A stretch of 64,000 nucleotides of DNA from QKTW01 sp052161885 (GTDB lineage: Bacteria; Bacteroidota; Bacteroidia; Chitinophagales; Chitinophagaceae). The position numbers were made by a program, and so were the translations under genes. Positions 62,726 to 64,000 of the stretch are shown here, one piece after another. The notes beneath the pieces are model-generated. The model had not been told where the DNA came from. It worked only from the letters and a program-made list of their open reading frames with translations, and ran no database searches. The stretch spans positions 1,798,001 through 1,862,000 of the forward strand of contig CP197396.1 in assembly GCA_052161885.1 (NCBI GenBank), written 5' to 3'. Each line of letters begins with the position of its first letter. The first letter of the stretch is position 1.

Positions 62726-64000
62726 ATGGCCGAAGCGATACGCATGCCACTGCTGAGCGATACGATGAAAGAGGGAGTGATAGCGGCCTGGCATAAAAAA
62801 GTTGGGGACACCATCAAGTCTGACGATGTACTGGCGGATGTAGAAACAGATAAAGCTACTATGGAAGTCACTCCATACGTGGATGGTACATTGCTGTACA
62901 TCGGCGTAGAACAGGGGAAAGCGGCTAAGGTAAATGATATCATCGCTATTATCGGTAAGCCCGGCGAAGACTACCAGTCACTGCTCAGCCAGGGCGGTGG
63001 AAATGCACAGGCTGCGCCGGAAGCGGCAGTAGCTACGCAACCGGTTGCAGAACCGCAGCAGGCGGCGCAGGTACAGCCCGCACCGGCAGCAGAAGCACAG
63101 CCGGCAGCCCAACCGCAACAACCATTGCCGGGTAATGCCACTGTAATCCGCATGCCGCTGCTCAGCGATACGATGACGGAAGGCAAGATCGTGGCATGGC
63201 ATAAAAAAGTAGGTGACATCGTTAAAAGCGATGACGCCATTGCTGATGTAGAAACAGATAAAGCTACAATGGAAGTAGTGCCGTACGTAGACGGCACCTT
63301 GCTGCATATCGGTGTTCCGGAAGGCCAGGCGGCCAAGGTCAATGAAATCATTGCGATTATCGGCAAACCAGGCACAGACATACAGCCTTACCTCCAAAGC
63401 AGCAATGCAGCTCCGCAGACAGCTCCCACACAGGCTGCTGCTCCCGCAACAGCAGCAACGCCACAGCAAAGTACAGCACCGGCAGCACCACAAGCGGTAC
63501 CGGCCCAGCAGGAAGAAGCCCCGGCCGCTGCATCAGATGAACGACTGAAAGCCTCTCCGCTCGCCAAAAAGATGGCAGAAGATAAAGGTATTGACCTGAG
63601 CCAGGTAAAAGGTTCGGGAGATAATGGCCGCATCGTAAAACGCGATGTGGACAACTTCAAAGCAGCACCGCAGCAACCGGCAGCTGCACCACAGCAAGCC
63701 ACTTCTGCTACTCCAGCAGCCAAACCGGCTACGGTACAACAGCCGGCTGTTATCGGCCAGGAAGGCTACACAGACCATCCGTTGTCGCAGATGCGTAAAG
63801 TGATAGCACGACGCCTTGCAGAAAGCAAGTTCAGCGCTCCGCACTTCTATTTACGCATGACGGTTACAATGGACAAAGCGATCGAAGCGCGTAAAGCCAT
63901 TAACGAAGTAGCTGCCGCAAAAGTCTCTTTTAATGACCTGATCATAAAAGCAGTGGCAATGACCCTGCGCAAACATCCGGAAGTAAACAGCTCCTGGATG
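62726..64000 (+). CDS. pdhC: Pyruvate dehydrogenase E2, dihydrolipoamide acetyltransferase (3' truncated)
   Basis: 425 codons are in the window and the gene runs off the right edge in frame. Two lipoyl domains, each with VETDKATMEV: lipoyl lysines K43 and K179. Ala/Pro/Gln-rich linkers separate them from a peripheral subunit-binding domain (about 275-310; ASPLAKKMAEDKGIDLSQVK and GRIVKRDV). The start of the catalytic acyltransferase domain (HPLSQMRKVIARRLAESKFS) is visible, but its active-site histidine lies outside. It transfers acetyl from E1 to CoA. The MPLLSDTM start fits pyruvate rather than 2-oxoglutarate enzymes. Confidence 0.93.
   Translation, partial: MAEAIRMPLLSDTMKEGVIAAWHKKVGDTIKSDDVLADVETDKATMEVTPYVDGTLLYIGVEQGKAAKVNDIIAIIGKPGEDYQSLLSQGGGNAQAAPEAAVATQPVAEPQQAAQVQPAPAAEAQPAAQPQQPLPGNATVIRMPLLSDTMTEGKIVAWHKKVGDIVKSDDAIADVETDKATMEVVPYVDGTLLHIGVPEGQAAKVNEIIAIIGKPGTDIQPYLQSSNAAPQTAPTQAAAPATAATPQQSTAPAAPQAVPAQQEEAPAAASDERLKASPLAKKMAEDKGIDLSQVKGSGDNGRIVKRDVDNFKAAPQQPAAAPQQATSATPAAKPATVQQPAVIGQEGYTDHPLSQMRKVIARRLAESKFSAPHFYLRMTVTMDKAIEARKAINEVAAAKVSFNDLIIKAVAMTLRKHPEVNSSWM

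Overview
The window is a chromosomal segment of a Bacteroidota bacterium, most likely in the Chitinophagaceae or a close relative. The evidence is seen in the sequence: type IX secretion (T9SS) C-terminal sorting domains on at least six proteins, a PorW/SprE homologue, GEVED-domain surface proteins, the bacillithiol deacetylase BshB1, a DUF4295 gene beside bL28/bL33, DUF5686 and DUF6427-type proteins, and promoters of the Bacteroidota form TTTG-N19-22-TAnnTTTG. No rRNA, tRNA, insertion sequence, prophage or CRISPR array was seen.

Layout. 1-4.3 kb: a truncated ELWxxDGTxxGT repeat protein, a methyltransferase, a small frameshifted gene, and a two-gene XRE regulator + DUF4062 unit with its own palindromic operator. 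4.3-4.9 kb: an extragenic inverted repeat and a 22-bp tandem array whose units are dyad-symmetric. 4.9-7.3 kb: a secreted GH13 alpha-amylase. 7.6-10.6 kb: ECF sigma factor, NsrR-type regulator and three unknown genes. 10.7-24.7 kb: envelope and peptidase genes (TonB-type beta-barrel receptor, M13 peptidase, Omp28-like T9SS protein, M1 peptidase with a beta-barrel-like C-terminus, HPP membrane protein, SprT-like protein, AtpZ-like pair). 24.9-33.1 kb: PorW/SprE, the RelA/SpoT homologue, M32 carboxypeptidase. 33.3-42.6 kb: DUF5686 protein, small lipoproteins, rimM-trmD-rplS, an NupG-like MFS transporter and a COG2509-type flavoprotein. 42.7-48.5 kb: a leftward operon ending in DsbD, including a free copy of the DsbD N-terminal domain, and purQ. 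48.7-54.4 kb: small secreted proteins, DUF393, DUF4294, TPR protein, bshB1, and rpmB-rpmG-DUF4295. 54.6-60.3 kb: two tandem GEVED T9SS proteins with conserved 5' and 3' flanks. 60.7-64 kb: dnaX and the start of the pyruvate dehydrogenase E2 gene, cut by the window edge.

How it fits together: much of the window serves the cell envelope. PorW/SprE belongs to the secretion machine that would export the amylase, the Omp28-like protein, the two GEVED proteins and the ELW-repeat protein; DsbD and its paralogue supply periplasmic thiol reduction. The rest is housekeeping (ribosomal proteins, tRNA methylation, ppGpp, DNA polymerase III, purine synthesis, PDH).

The least explained structures are non-coding: (i) the 22-bp palindromic array with a 132-bp higher-order period at 4465-4816; (ii) a family of extragenic elements built of repeated short words, six or seven copies, each starting at the stop codon of the preceding gene; (iii) a 28-nt identical element directly after the stop codons of the two diverged GEVED genes, together with a repeated 12-mer upstream of both.
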